This document shows, piece by piece, positions 1 through 6,564 of a stretch of DNA of 15,454 nucleotides. The stretch's first letter is position 1; every line of letters starts with the position of its first letter. Under the pieces are notes generated by a model that did not search any database, was not told the DNA's origin, and saw nothing but the letters and a program-made list of their open reading frames with translations. The translations under genes were made by a program, and so were the position numbers. This DNA is from an uncultured Christensenella sp. (GTDB lineage: Bacteria > Bacillota > Clostridia > Christensenellales > UBA1242), in NCBI GenBank assembly GCA_949295755.1, contig CASFMG010000067.1:1-15454 (forward strand). The letters run 5' to 3'.

Positions 1-71
1 CAATAAATGACTTCAACTTTTAATAATATTATTCTTTTGATACATCTATTTTGGGAAAAATGGTAAAAACT

Positions 72-102
72 TATACATTTTTAGAAAAAGTATGCTATAC
101 TT
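72..102 (+). promoter_or_regulatory. Promoter of the methyltransferase operon with an overlapping inverted repeat
   Basis: The -10 element TATACT at 96-101 is preceded by TG one base upstream (93-94), an extended -10. A -35-like TATACA lies at 72-77, 18 bases away. The inverted repeat AAGTAT-GCT-ATACTT (88-102) lies exactly over the -10, so a dimeric repressor bound there would block transcription. No regulator gene is seen nearby on this strand. The predicted start is near base 108, giving a leader of about 100 bases before the methyltransferase start codon. Confidence 0.45.
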
Positions 103-143
103 ATTTTATATTAAAAGCAAAAGAGACCACCGATTGCAAGAAT

Positions 144-181
144 AGATGACTTTTATTTTTTTATAAAGATACATCTTTTTT
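144..181 (+). terminator. Possible leader hairpin with U-tract (attenuator-like) before the methyltransferase gene
   Basis: AGATG (144-148) can pair with CATCT (172-176), and CTTT (150-153) with AAAG (165-168) inside it, leaving an 11-base loop. The outer stem runs into six Ts ending at 181. The hairpin lies downstream of the proposed promoter and ends 16 bases before the ribosome binding site, so it could attenuate the operon. It could also be the terminator of a gene left of the window. The stem is A+T-rich and weak. Confidence 0.25.
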
Positions 182-207
182 AATTAATGCGTGGTCAAGG
201 AGAGATT

Positions 208-1263
208 ATGGCCACAAAATTAATGGATAATGCTAAAAGGAATAAAGCAGATGAATTTTATACTCAGCTTAACGATATTGAATTGGAATTAAAGCACTAT
301 AAAGATCAATTGAAAGATAAGGTAATATTTTGTAATTGTGATGATCCTTACGAAAGTAACTTTTTTAAATACTTTGCTATGAATTTTAATCATTTAGGAT
401 TGAAAAAATTAATTGCAACTTGCTATGACGATTCACCAATAGCATACACACAATTTAATATTTGGGGAGAAAGCAAGACAATACCAAATAAAAACAGACA
501 CCCTTATAAGATTGAAATAAATGAAGTTCAAGATTACAATCAAGATGGAGCAACTGATCTTGCTGATGTTGAATATCTTTTAAAAAACAAAAAGAACTCT
601 ATAACTCTCTTAAAAGGTAATGGGGATTTTAGATCTGAAGAATGTGTAGAGTTATTAAAACAATCGGACATAATTGTAACAAACCCACCTTTTTCTTTGT
701 TTAGAGAATACATTGAACAATTAACAACTTTCAATAAAGATTACATTATTATGGGTAATACTAATGCTCTTACATACAAAGAAATTTTTAAACTTTTTAA
801 AGAAGATAAAATAAGAACGGGTTATACAAATTTTAATGTTGGAATGTATTTCGTTGTCCCAGATGATTGTGAAAAGTTCCATAAAATTGTTAATGGTAAA
901 AAAATGGTTAGAGTGTCTACTTCTTGTTGGTTTACAAGTTTGCAAGTTTCAAAGCACAAAGAATTTATAACTCTATATAAAACTTATAATGAAAAAGAAT
1001 ATCCTAAATACGATAATTACAACGCAATAAATGTGAATAAATACAATGATATTCCCTATGATTATGATGGTTGTATGGGTGTACCAATTACATTTTTAGA
1101 TAAGTATAATCCTGAACAGTTTGAAATCGTTGATGCAATAGGTAGATATAGTATGTTAACAGGTCCTACAGAGCAAACAAAAGGCAAATATTTAACAAAA
1201 ATTAACGGAAAACATATTTATGCAAGAGTGATTATTAAAAGGAGAAAAACGAATGAAAATTGA
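208..1263 (+). CDS. EcoRI-type adenine-specific DNA methyltransferase
   Basis: Predicted S-adenosylmethionine-dependent N6-adenine DNA methyltransferase of the EcoRI methylase family, which would modify host recognition sites. The catalytic motif NPPF lies at residues 159-162 in the context SDIIVTNPPFSLF. An N-terminal block with CNCDDPYESNFFKYF (about 43-57) is typical of this family and not of the larger Dam or type I groups. Length (351 aa) fits the family. An in-frame ATG at 187 would add seven residues, but the ribosome binding site AAGGAGAG at 197-204 lies between the two ATGs at proper spacing for 208, so 208 is chosen. The 3' end overlaps the DUF262-HNH gene by 11 bases, implying coupled expression of modification and nuclease functions. 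The recognition sequence cannot be read from the protein. Family call confident; pairing as restriction-modification is inferred from the neighbour. Confidence 0.88.
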   Translation: MATKLMDNAKRNKADEFYTQLNDIELELKHYKDQLKDKVIFCNCDDPYESNFFKYFAMNFNHLGLKKLIATCYDDSPIAYTQFNIWGESKTIPNKNRHPYKIEINEVQDYNQDGATDLADVEYLLKNKKNSITLLKGNGDFRSEECVELLKQSDIIVTNPPFSLFREYIEQLTTFNKDYIIMGNTNALTYKEIFKLFKEDKIRTGYTNFNVGMYFVVPDDCEKFHKIVNGKKMVRVSTSCWFTSLQVSKHKEFITLYKTYNEKEYPKYDNYNAINVNKYNDIPYDYDGCMGVPITFLDKYNPEQFEIVDAIGRYSMLTGPTEQTKGKYLTKINGKHIYARVIIKRRKTNEN

Positions 1264-2335
1264 GTTGAATGAAATTTCTATAAGAGAAGTAGCGGAAAAT
1301 TATGTTGATAATGCAGAAGATGGTGTTGTTGGATATAATGGCAAATTAAATATTAGACCAAAATATCAAAGAGAATTTGTTTATGATGAAAAACAAAGAA
1401 ATGCAGTTATTGATACAATAAGAAAAGGTTTCCCACTTAATGTTATGTATTGGGTTAAAAATGAAGATGGAACATATGAAGTCTTAGACGGACAACAAAG
1501 AACAGTTAGTTTTTGTCAATATATAAACGGAGATTTTTCCATAGATAATCGTGCTTTTCACAATTTAACAAAAGCAGAACGAGATTTAATTCTGGATTAT
1601 AAATTAATGATTTATTTTTGCGAAGGCAACGACAAAGAGAAATTAGATTGGTTTAAGATTATAAACATTGCGGGAGAAAAACTGACAGATCAAGAGTTAA
1701 GAAATGCAGTTTATACAGGGCCATGGTTAACAAATGCAAAATTGCATTTTAGTAAAACAAATTGTGCAGCTTATCTTTTAGCAAAGGATTATGTTAACGG
1801 TTCACCTATAAGACAAGAATATTTAGAAACGGCACTTTCGTGGATAAATAATGGAAATGTGGAAGAATATATGTCAATTCATCAACACGATCCTAACGCT
1901 AATGAGTTATGGACTTATTTCAGAAATGTTATTGAATGGGTTCAACTAACATTTACAAATTATAGAAAAGAGATGAAAGGCATAAATTGGGGTGTTTTAT
2001 ATAATCAATTTAAAAACAATACATACGATACTAACAAATTAGAACAAGAAATACAAACACTTATGATAGACGATGATGTTACAAACAAAAAAGGTATATA
2101 TTCTTATGTTCTTACTCGCAATGAAAAGCATCTTAATATTCGAGCATTTACAGAAAATCAAAAAAGAAGTGCTTACGAAAAACAAAATGGAATATGTAAA
2201 AATTGCGGAAAGCATTTTGATATAAAAGAAATGGAAGCTGATCATATAACTCCTTGGCATGCTGGTGGTAAAACTTCGGTTGACAATTGTCAAATGTTAT
2301 GTAAAGATTGTAATAGAAGAAAATCTGGAAAATAA
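1253..2335 (+). CDS. DUF262 (GmrSD/ParB-like) - HNH endonuclease fusion, likely restriction effector
   Basis: The 360-aa protein has two recognisable parts. The N-terminal DUF262 domain shows IRPKYQREFVY (34-44) and the DGQQRT signature (79-84), the ParB/sulfiredoxin-like nucleotide-binding motif also found in GmrS, SspE and related defence proteins. The last roughly 46 residues form an HNH nuclease with CxxC (CKNCG), the catalytic core ADHITPWHAGG, DNC, and a second zinc pair in LCKDCNRRK. The ATG at 1253 has AAAGGAG (1238-1244) eight bases upstream and overlaps the methyltransferase end. Single-chain DUF262-HNH proteins are known or suspected nucleases in anti-phage systems. Beside a methyltransferase, this one probably cuts DNA lacking (or, less likely, bearing) the cognate methylation. 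Both domains look complete; whether NTP hydrolysis gates cleavage is unknown. Confidence 0.85.
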   Translation: MKIELNEISIREVAENYVDNAEDGVVGYNGKLNIRPKYQREFVYDEKQRNAVIDTIRKGFPLNVMYWVKNEDGTYEVLDGQQRTVSFCQYINGDFSIDNRAFHNLTKAERDLILDYKLMIYFCEGNDKEKLDWFKIINIAGEKLTDQELRNAVYTGPWLTNAKLHFSKTNCAAYLLAKDYVNGSPIRQEYLETALSWINNGNVEEYMSIHQHDPNANELWTYFRNVIEWVQLTFTNYRKEMKGINWGVLYNQFKNNTYDTNKLEQEIQTLMIDDDVTNKKGIYSYVLTRNEKHLNIRAFTENQKRSAYEKQNGICKNCGKHFDIKEMEADHITPWHAGGKTSVDNCQMLCKDCNRRKSGK

Positions 2336-2346
2336 AAGGAACAAAA

Positions 2347-3000
2347 ATGAACGAAAAGAAAAAATTGTTAATGCATAGATTAATTTGGTTGAGTTTAACT
2401 ATACTTATAATATTGTTACCAATTATTATTAATGCTTTTCAACCAAAATTAGAATTTATAGATAGTGAATGTTATGTAGACTATTATGAATCAATAGATC
2501 CGACCACTTGTGATATAACCTTATAATTTAAACGAGAACTGAATAGTGGTTATGCTACAATTAATTTTTATGATTCTAATAACAATTTAATTGACAGCAT
2601 AGAAGAATATTTTTTTAGTGATGGAAAGGAAGCTTCAAATTTATACACTTCTATTGATGGCAATGTTGATTCTTACGAAATAGTAGCATACGACTTTGAA
2701 ACCTATAGTGGTACATATGGAATATACGGATTACTTATAATAGCTATTCCTATGTTAATTTCTGCACTTTTACTTTCATATAAAGAATGTAATTACAATG
2801 GGAAAACAATATCTGTTTATGCAGGATTTTATCATCATACTCTAAGAGTTGATGGAGAATTATGTGATGAACATAACACTCTTATATCTTTTACTTCAAT
2901 AAAATTAAGTACAACTGATAAAGATAATAGCAAAATTGAAGCTAATATTAGTTTAACCAATCGAATTACTATCAAAGTTAACGATAAATTATGTAAATAA
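2347..3000 (+). pseudogene. Two-helix membrane protein gene interrupted by an in-frame TAA
   Basis: Third gene of the operon, starting 11 bases after the nuclease stop with AAAGGA (2336-2340 region) ahead of ATG 2347. The frame runs 59 codons, meets TAA at 2524-2526, then stays open in the same frame to TAA at 2998-3000. Ignoring the internal stop, the product is 217 residues: a hydrophobic helix at about 13-30, an external segment of roughly 95 residues, a second helix at about 125-145, and a soluble C-terminal part of about 70 residues. One base change (for example GAA or CAA to TAA) explains the break, and no frameshift is needed. The family is not recognised. Its position between the nuclease gene and the operon terminator suggests it was the membrane component of the same cassette. 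It could be a sequencing error or strain variant; a second ATG at 2752 gives only an 82-residue tail. Confidence 0.75.
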
Positions 3001-3038
3001 AAAAAGACCATCTTATTTTATAATAGATGGTCTTTTTT
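3001..3038 (+). terminator. Rho-independent terminator of the methyltransferase/nuclease operon
   Basis: AAAAAGACCATCT (3001-3013) pairs perfectly with AGATGGTCTTTTT (3025-3037) around an 11-base loop and is followed by a T-run to 3038. It begins directly after the stop codon of the broken membrane-protein gene, so it closes the three-gene plus-strand operon. Confidence 0.85.
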
Positions 3039-3039
3039 A

Positions 3040-3084
3040 TTGTTTGAGAAAACCACCAGATAGTCTGGTGGTTTTCTCAAACAA
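3040..3084. repeat. Covarying 45-base perfect hairpin, copy 1 (TAG loop)
   Basis: Arms 3040-3060 and 3064-3084 are exact reverse complements (21 bp) around the loop TAG at 3061-3063. The inner core is AAAACCACCAGA and its complement, and the outer ends are TTGT and ACAA. It shares loop, ends and core with the hairpin at 7906-7950, differing at five stem positions with compensating changes on both arms. It sits between two ordinary terminators belonging to convergent operons. GGTGGTTTT within each strand could act as a short-tailed bidirectional terminator, but the stem continues past the U-tract, which is not typical. Function unknown. Confidence 0.85.
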
Positions 3085-3113
3085 AAAAGAAGATTATTAG
3101 CTAATCTTCTTTT
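3085..3113 (-). terminator. Terminator of the hipBA-TcmP-radical SAM operon
   Basis: On the minus strand AAAAGAAGATTA (3113-3102) pairs with TAATCTTCTTTT (3096-3085) around five bases, followed by further Ts to 3083. The hairpin overlaps the stop codon (3101-3103) of the radical-SAM gene, so it ends that operon. Confidence 0.75.
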
Positions 3114-3868
3114 GTTATTGTTCCATCTTTTATATGAAATTGCTTTTTTGTTTTATAGCAATATTGAATAACTAATTCAGCCATTTCATTAAAGAACTTT
3201 TTGTGTTCTTTAAATTGAGAAACTTTTGCATTGTAATTTAATCTACCAAAAATAATTTTATCAACAAATGATAATTCATCTAAAATATCTTGCAGATTTT
3301 GTTCAATAAAGTTTGGTGTTGGATAAGGTTCAATACTAACCCAAGTTTTACAACCGTTATTATGTAAATATCTTAATGCTTCTATTCTTTCTCTATAAGG
3401 AGCAGAGCCCGGTTCTATTTCTTTTCTAAAATCTTCATTTAAAGACACCAAAGTAATTCCGTATTCATTATCTTTTGATAAATTTGCAAGTTCTTTAGGC
3501 AATATTCCTTTTGTTAAAGCAGTGCATTTTATATCGTTTTCATTTAACTTTTTTATGCACTTTAAGCTCATTTCGGTTATTTTCGGATATTTATACATAA
3601 AAGGGTCAGTTGTAAAGCATAATTGAACAGATTGTATTTTATCCTTGAATTTTGGTATTTCTTTATCTAATAATTCTAAAGCATTCGAGACAAGTTTTGG
3701 TGTGCACCATTCCTCGTATGTTTTAGCTTTACCAAACCGTTTAGCCATCATCATTGCATAGCAAGGATATTTACATCCATGAGAACAACCTTCCGCAATA
3801 TTTATTGTATAATCTCCATATTCAACACCTGTTTTATATAATAAACTTTTTCGTTTTATTTTTTCCAT
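3101..3868 (-). CDS. Radical-SAM-like protein with CX3CX3C motif (TcmP partner)
   Basis: A 255-residue protein resembling SPL-type radical SAM enzymes, which use a [4Fe-4S] cluster and S-adenosylmethionine. The cysteines are at 28, 32 and 36 (GCSHGCKYPCYA). This is CX3CX3C, one residue longer than the classical CX3CX2C radical SAM motif, with a Pro inserted before the third Cys. Downstream segments such as VQLCFTTDPFMY (81-92) and WVSIEP are radical SAM barrel-like. From knowledge of the TcmP family, proteins with such a three-Cys motif are the regular neighbours of TcmP, and here TcmP is immediately upstream with only two bases between stop and start. RBS AAGGA precedes ATG 3868. No accessory Fe-S domain is seen. 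The substrate is unknown; a role in nucleic-acid modification or defence is inference from context. Confidence 0.72.
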   Translation of the reverse strand: MEKIKRKSLLYKTGVEYGDYTINIAEGCSHGCKYPCYAMMMAKRFGKAKTYEEWCTPKLVSNALELLDKEIPKFKDKIQSVQLCFTTDPFMYKYPKITEMSLKCIKKLNENDIKCTALTKGILPKELANLSKDNEYGITLVSLNEDFRKEIEPGSAPYRERIEALRYLHNNGCKTWVSIEPYPTPNFIEQNLQDILDELSFVDKIIFGRLNYNAKVSQFKEHKKFFNEMAELVIQYCYKTKKQFHIKDGTITKED

Positions 3869-3870
3869 TT

Positions 3871-5028
3871 TTATTTCCTTTTAACTCTTATTGTATGCTT
3901 TTTTATATCCATACTTTTTGTTGGCTTTCCTTTATCGGTAAATGGCGGAATTCTTTGTATTATAATTTTATCTTGGTTTTCTAGATTTTTTAATTCCTTG
4001 TTTATATCAGATGTCAAATATAAGAAACCATATGTAGTATATATCTTATCATACAAGTCTTTTATATTCGTATAATAATCAGTAATTACATCATAAACAA
4101 CTTTTGATATATTATTTAAACTATAATTATAATCAAAAAACCACATTTGTCCGTTATTTATTTTATTCTGCATTAAATTGTTACATTTTATCATTTCATC
4201 AGCCATTAACATTGCTCCATCTTTATGATTGGTAGCAAATATCATTTGATATTTTGATAATCTACTTTTTGATTTTTTAATTGGTATACTATAAACATAT
4301 CCAAATATCTTTTTTAATTCATCTTTATATCTTTCTAAAAATATTTGTTCAGCTTCAAAAATATCATATTTTCCAGCATTATATTCTTCTACAATTTCTA
4401 TCCAATAATCTCCATTTGCTATTTTATTCATATTATCTGTTGTATTTTTAGCTTTATCACTCGAATAAACATTGTCAGGAAGTTCATCGTCAAATGCTTC
4501 CTGTTTTAACTTCAATAATCTACAAGCTTCTCTTATAAAACCAAAAGAATTCAAATTTAGAAGAAGTTCAACACTTTTATATTCAGATGTTTTTAGATTT
4601 TTAAATATTTCAAAATCCAAATACTTTATGCCAAATGGGTCAACATATAAAAATATGTTTTTTCCTTTTTGTGAATTTAATATTTTAGCGACTTCAGTTT
4701 TATAATCTCCAGAAATTACTGTTGAATTTCTATCAGATAAGTTTTTTGTTAATTCATCAGCAAATTCAAATTCAATAAAATATGGAAATATTTTTGTCGT
4801 GGTTTTTGATATTCCTTTTGCTTGATAAATTGCGTTTTTAGCAATCAGCGGAGAGCCAATACTTCCGTCTTGAAATTTACCTTTACCAGCAAACCCATCA
4901 ATATAAACTATATCAATTCCCGTTCTCATTACTTTTGTAAAATATGGCACAAGATATCCGTTTAAAAGAATATCTTTATATCTTGACCACTCATTTTTCT
5001 CATCGAAAAAGTTTTTTGTATAACTCAT
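3871..5028 (-). CDS. tcmP: Three-Cys-motif partner protein TcmP
   Basis: The 385-aa protein matches the TcmP family as I know it. Near the N-terminus are NEWSRYKDILLNGYL and VYIDGFAGKGKF (41-52), a Rossmann/methyltransferase-like glycine motif, followed by GSIGSPLIA. Then come YFIEFE (83-88) and IFLYVDPFG (125-133), which resembles a DPPY-like motif. These suggest a methyltransferase-related fold, but catalysis has not been established in anything I know. It is paired with the three-Cys radical-SAM-like protein downstream, as expected for the family. The start ATG has AAAGGAG at good spacing and lies 24 bases after the hipA stop, so it is probably co-transcribed with hipBA. The cassette is usually found on mobile or phage-linked DNA, which fits the island setting. 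Family call fairly sure, function unknown. Confidence 0.78.
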   Translation of the reverse strand: MSYTKNFFDEKNEWSRYKDILLNGYLVPYFTKVMRTGIDIVYIDGFAGKGKFQDGSIGSPLIAKNAIYQAKGISKTTTKIFPYFIEFEFADELTKNLSDRNSTVISGDYKTEVAKILNSQKGKNIFLYVDPFGIKYLDFEIFKNLKTSEYKSVELLLNLNSFGFIREACRLLKLKQEAFDDELPDNVYSSDKAKNTTDNMNKIANGDYWIEIVEEYNAGKYDIFEAEQIFLERYKDELKKIFGYVYSIPIKKSKSRLSKYQMIFATNHKDGAMLMADEMIKCNNLMQNKINNGQMWFFDYNYSLNNISKVVYDVITDYYTNIKDLYDKIYTTYGFLYLTSDINKELKNLENQDKIIIQRIPPFTDKGKPTKSMDIKKHTIRVKRK

Positions 5029-5052
5029 AAATTCTCCTTTGTTTTAGCCTCT

Positions 5053-6150
5053 CTACCCAATCACGTTTAATATCTTTTCAATTATTTCAGTGCAAAGTTT
5101 GTTTGATAGTTTTAGTTGTTTGCCGATGTTTAGTAAGTCTTCTTTGGACGGGTTGGCATTGCCGTTGACTGTCATTTCGTGTTCTAATTTATTTGGTGTT
5201 TTTGTTAAGTCATATGCTGGGGATAAAACATAGCCTTTTTTATCTTCATCATATAAGAAAGAAAAGTTTTTGCCGTGATCATCTTTGTTGACATACAAAA
5301 CATTAAAACACATTCTTTTATACGCCTCTATAATATCATTTTTATCTACACAAATGTTTTGTATCACTTGAAACAAGTGCATATAGTCTAAATTTGGTAT
5401 TCTGTGTGTTGTTTCAAGCAGAGATGATAAAGAAATCATATGAACTCGTTTACCATCTTTTCTATCAAATCTTTTAGCTCCAAAATAACCTGAACATATT
5501 TTAGATTTAAACAACCTAAATTCATTGACATTTATACCGCATTCGTTTGCAAGTTTATTTGCTTTGTATTCTTGTTCTCCAATATTCTTTGGGTCTATAA
5601 TACAAGGGAATTTAACAATCCAATAGTCGTTATCTATCTTTATATGTGCTTTTGGTCTTGCTCCACCAGAACTTCCACCAAGGTTATAGATTTTATCTAA
5701 ATCAATATCTATACTTTCATCTTCTAATATCTGTTGTGCTTCTTTTGCGATTTCATCTAAATCAAAGTCTATTTCACTCTCTTCTTGTGTCTGGCAAGGT
5801 TCATAAGAAAGTCCACCAAGGCCATTTCCACTAACAAGAGTTAGTTTTGTAAGTGGAGATATTTTATTAGGATTTATTCCTTTTTTAAATAACATTCTAT
5901 TTAATAATAGTTCACCCCAACCATCTGGTAAACTATCTTGAAAAACACCATACAACCCATTAAAAGTTAATTTTTCATTTATATATACTTTATTTGAAAG
6001 CGGCAAAGAAAATGGAGAAATGGGAAAACCTGTTTTTACCCATTCTTCGTCATATTGAAAACCTATTTTATTATCTTCAAGTTCTGCCAAATATCCAACG
6101 ATTTTGCCATTGTACTTTACCACTAGTTTCTTAACATTTCGAATTTCCAT
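5053..6150 (-). CDS. hipA: HipA-family serine/threonine kinase toxin
   Basis: Full-length HipA-like kinase (365 aa), the toxin of a type II toxin-antitoxin module. HipA kinases phosphorylate translation factors such as glutamyl-tRNA synthetase, causing growth arrest. An N-terminal HipA subdomain (about 8-110, with FSLPLS, FNGLYGVFQDSLPDGWG and LGGLSY) precedes the kinase domain. The P-loop-like GGSSGGARPK is at 148-157, the ATP-binding lysine in WIVKFP at K170, the catalytic loop NKDDHGKNFS at 288-297, and the metal-binding PAYDLTKTP at 311-319. All key residues appear present, so it is predicted active. ATG overlaps the antitoxin stop codon (TAATG) with AAAGGAG just before it, a translational-coupling layout that keeps antitoxin synthesis ahead of toxin. 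The target cannot be inferred from sequence. Confidence 0.88.
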   Translation of the reverse strand: MEIRNVKKLVVKYNGKIVGYLAELEDNKIGFQYDEEWVKTGFPISPFSLPLSNKVYINEKLTFNGLYGVFQDSLPDGWGELLLNRMLFKKGINPNKISPLTKLTLVSGNGLGGLSYEPCQTQEESEIDFDLDEIAKEAQQILEDESIDIDLDKIYNLGGSSGGARPKAHIKIDNDYWIVKFPCIIDPKNIGEQEYKANKLANECGINVNEFRLFKSKICSGYFGAKRFDRKDGKRVHMISLSSLLETTHRIPNLDYMHLFQVIQNICVDKNDIIEAYKRMCFNVLYVNKDDHGKNFSFLYDEDKKGYVLSPAYDLTKTPNKLEHEMTVNGNANPSKEDLLNIGKQLKLSNKLCTEIIEKILNVIG

Positions 6151-6434
6151 TATAGCTCCTTTAAAGATGATATTTTAGCATTCTTAAACAATGCATCAAA
6201 ATCATTTAAACAATCAATGGCATTGGCTAGTTTAATTAAAGAAGTTAAAGATATTTCGCTTGTTTCTTCAAATCTTCTAATGCTTGCATAAGAAACACCA
6301 GACTTAACTGATAAGTCCTTTTGGGAGAGTTTTAATTCTTTTCTTCTCTTTTTAAATCTTTCAACTAAATTTTTAGTTGTCTTACTTTCTGTTGGAACAG
6401 AAACAAAATCATTTATATCATACATATCTTTCAT
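6150..6434 (-). CDS. hipB: HipB-like XRE-family antitoxin/repressor
   Basis: Small DNA-binding protein with one Cro/CI-type helix-turn-helix (about residues 24-80: RFKKRRKELKLSQKDLSVKSGVSYASIRRFE, in parts, then SLTSLIKLANAI). As in HipBA modules it should bind and neutralise the HipA kinase and repress its own promoter. The frame begins at 6443, but that ATG touches the -10 hexamer (6444-6449) of the near-consensus promoter TTGACA-N17-TAAAAT and would lie upstream of the predicted transcription start near 6437. ATG 6434 (or 6425) is therefore favoured, giving a nearly leaderless mRNA; no Shine-Dalgarno sequence is seen before any candidate start. The C-terminal LNDFDALFKNAKISSL resembles the tail of related antitoxins. 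It overlaps hipA by one base. Confidence 0.8.
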   Translation of the reverse strand: MKDMYDINDFVSVPTESKTTKNLVERFKKRRKELKLSQKDLSVKSGVSYASIRRFEETSEISLTSLIKLANAIDCLNDFDALFKNAKISSLKEL

Positions 6435-6443
6435 AATGCTCAT

Positions 6444-6472
6444 ATTTTATCAATTTTATTCTATTTTGTCAA
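6444..6472 (-). promoter_or_regulatory. Promoter and candidate operator of the hipBA-TcmP operon
   Basis: On the minus strand TTGACA (6472-6467), a 17-base spacer and TAAAAT (6449-6444) form an almost perfect sigma-A promoter. Reading the plus strand, ATTTTATCAA (6444-6453) and ATTTTGTCAA (6463-6472) are direct repeats identical at 9 of 10 bases, one covering each promoter element. They are candidate HipB binding sites for autorepression. Promoter seen in sequence; operator role inferred. Confidence 0.65.
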
Positions 6473-6564
6473 ATAATTGCTAATATATTATCTTTTTTAT
6501 TTCACCTATTTTAAAGTTTTTGTTTTTCTTTGATGGAATATGTGATTTTTATTTTGCTCATAAT

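Noticed and set aside
146..166. Six-residue leader peptide (ATG at 146) before the methyltransferase gene
   Set aside because: No ribosome binding site and no run of regulatory codons; short frames like this are expected by chance in A+T-rich DNA.
2347..3000. Stop-codon recoding at 2524-2526 producing a full-length protein
   Set aside because: TAA is used as an ordinary terminator elsewhere in the window and no readthrough or selenocysteine-type signal is seen; a simple nonsense mutation or read error is the smaller assumption.
3001..3113. CRISPR-like repeat cluster (three consecutive palindromes)
   Set aside because: The three hairpins are different in sequence, unevenly spaced and each explained singly (two terminators and the 45-base element); there are no repeat-spacer units or cas genes.
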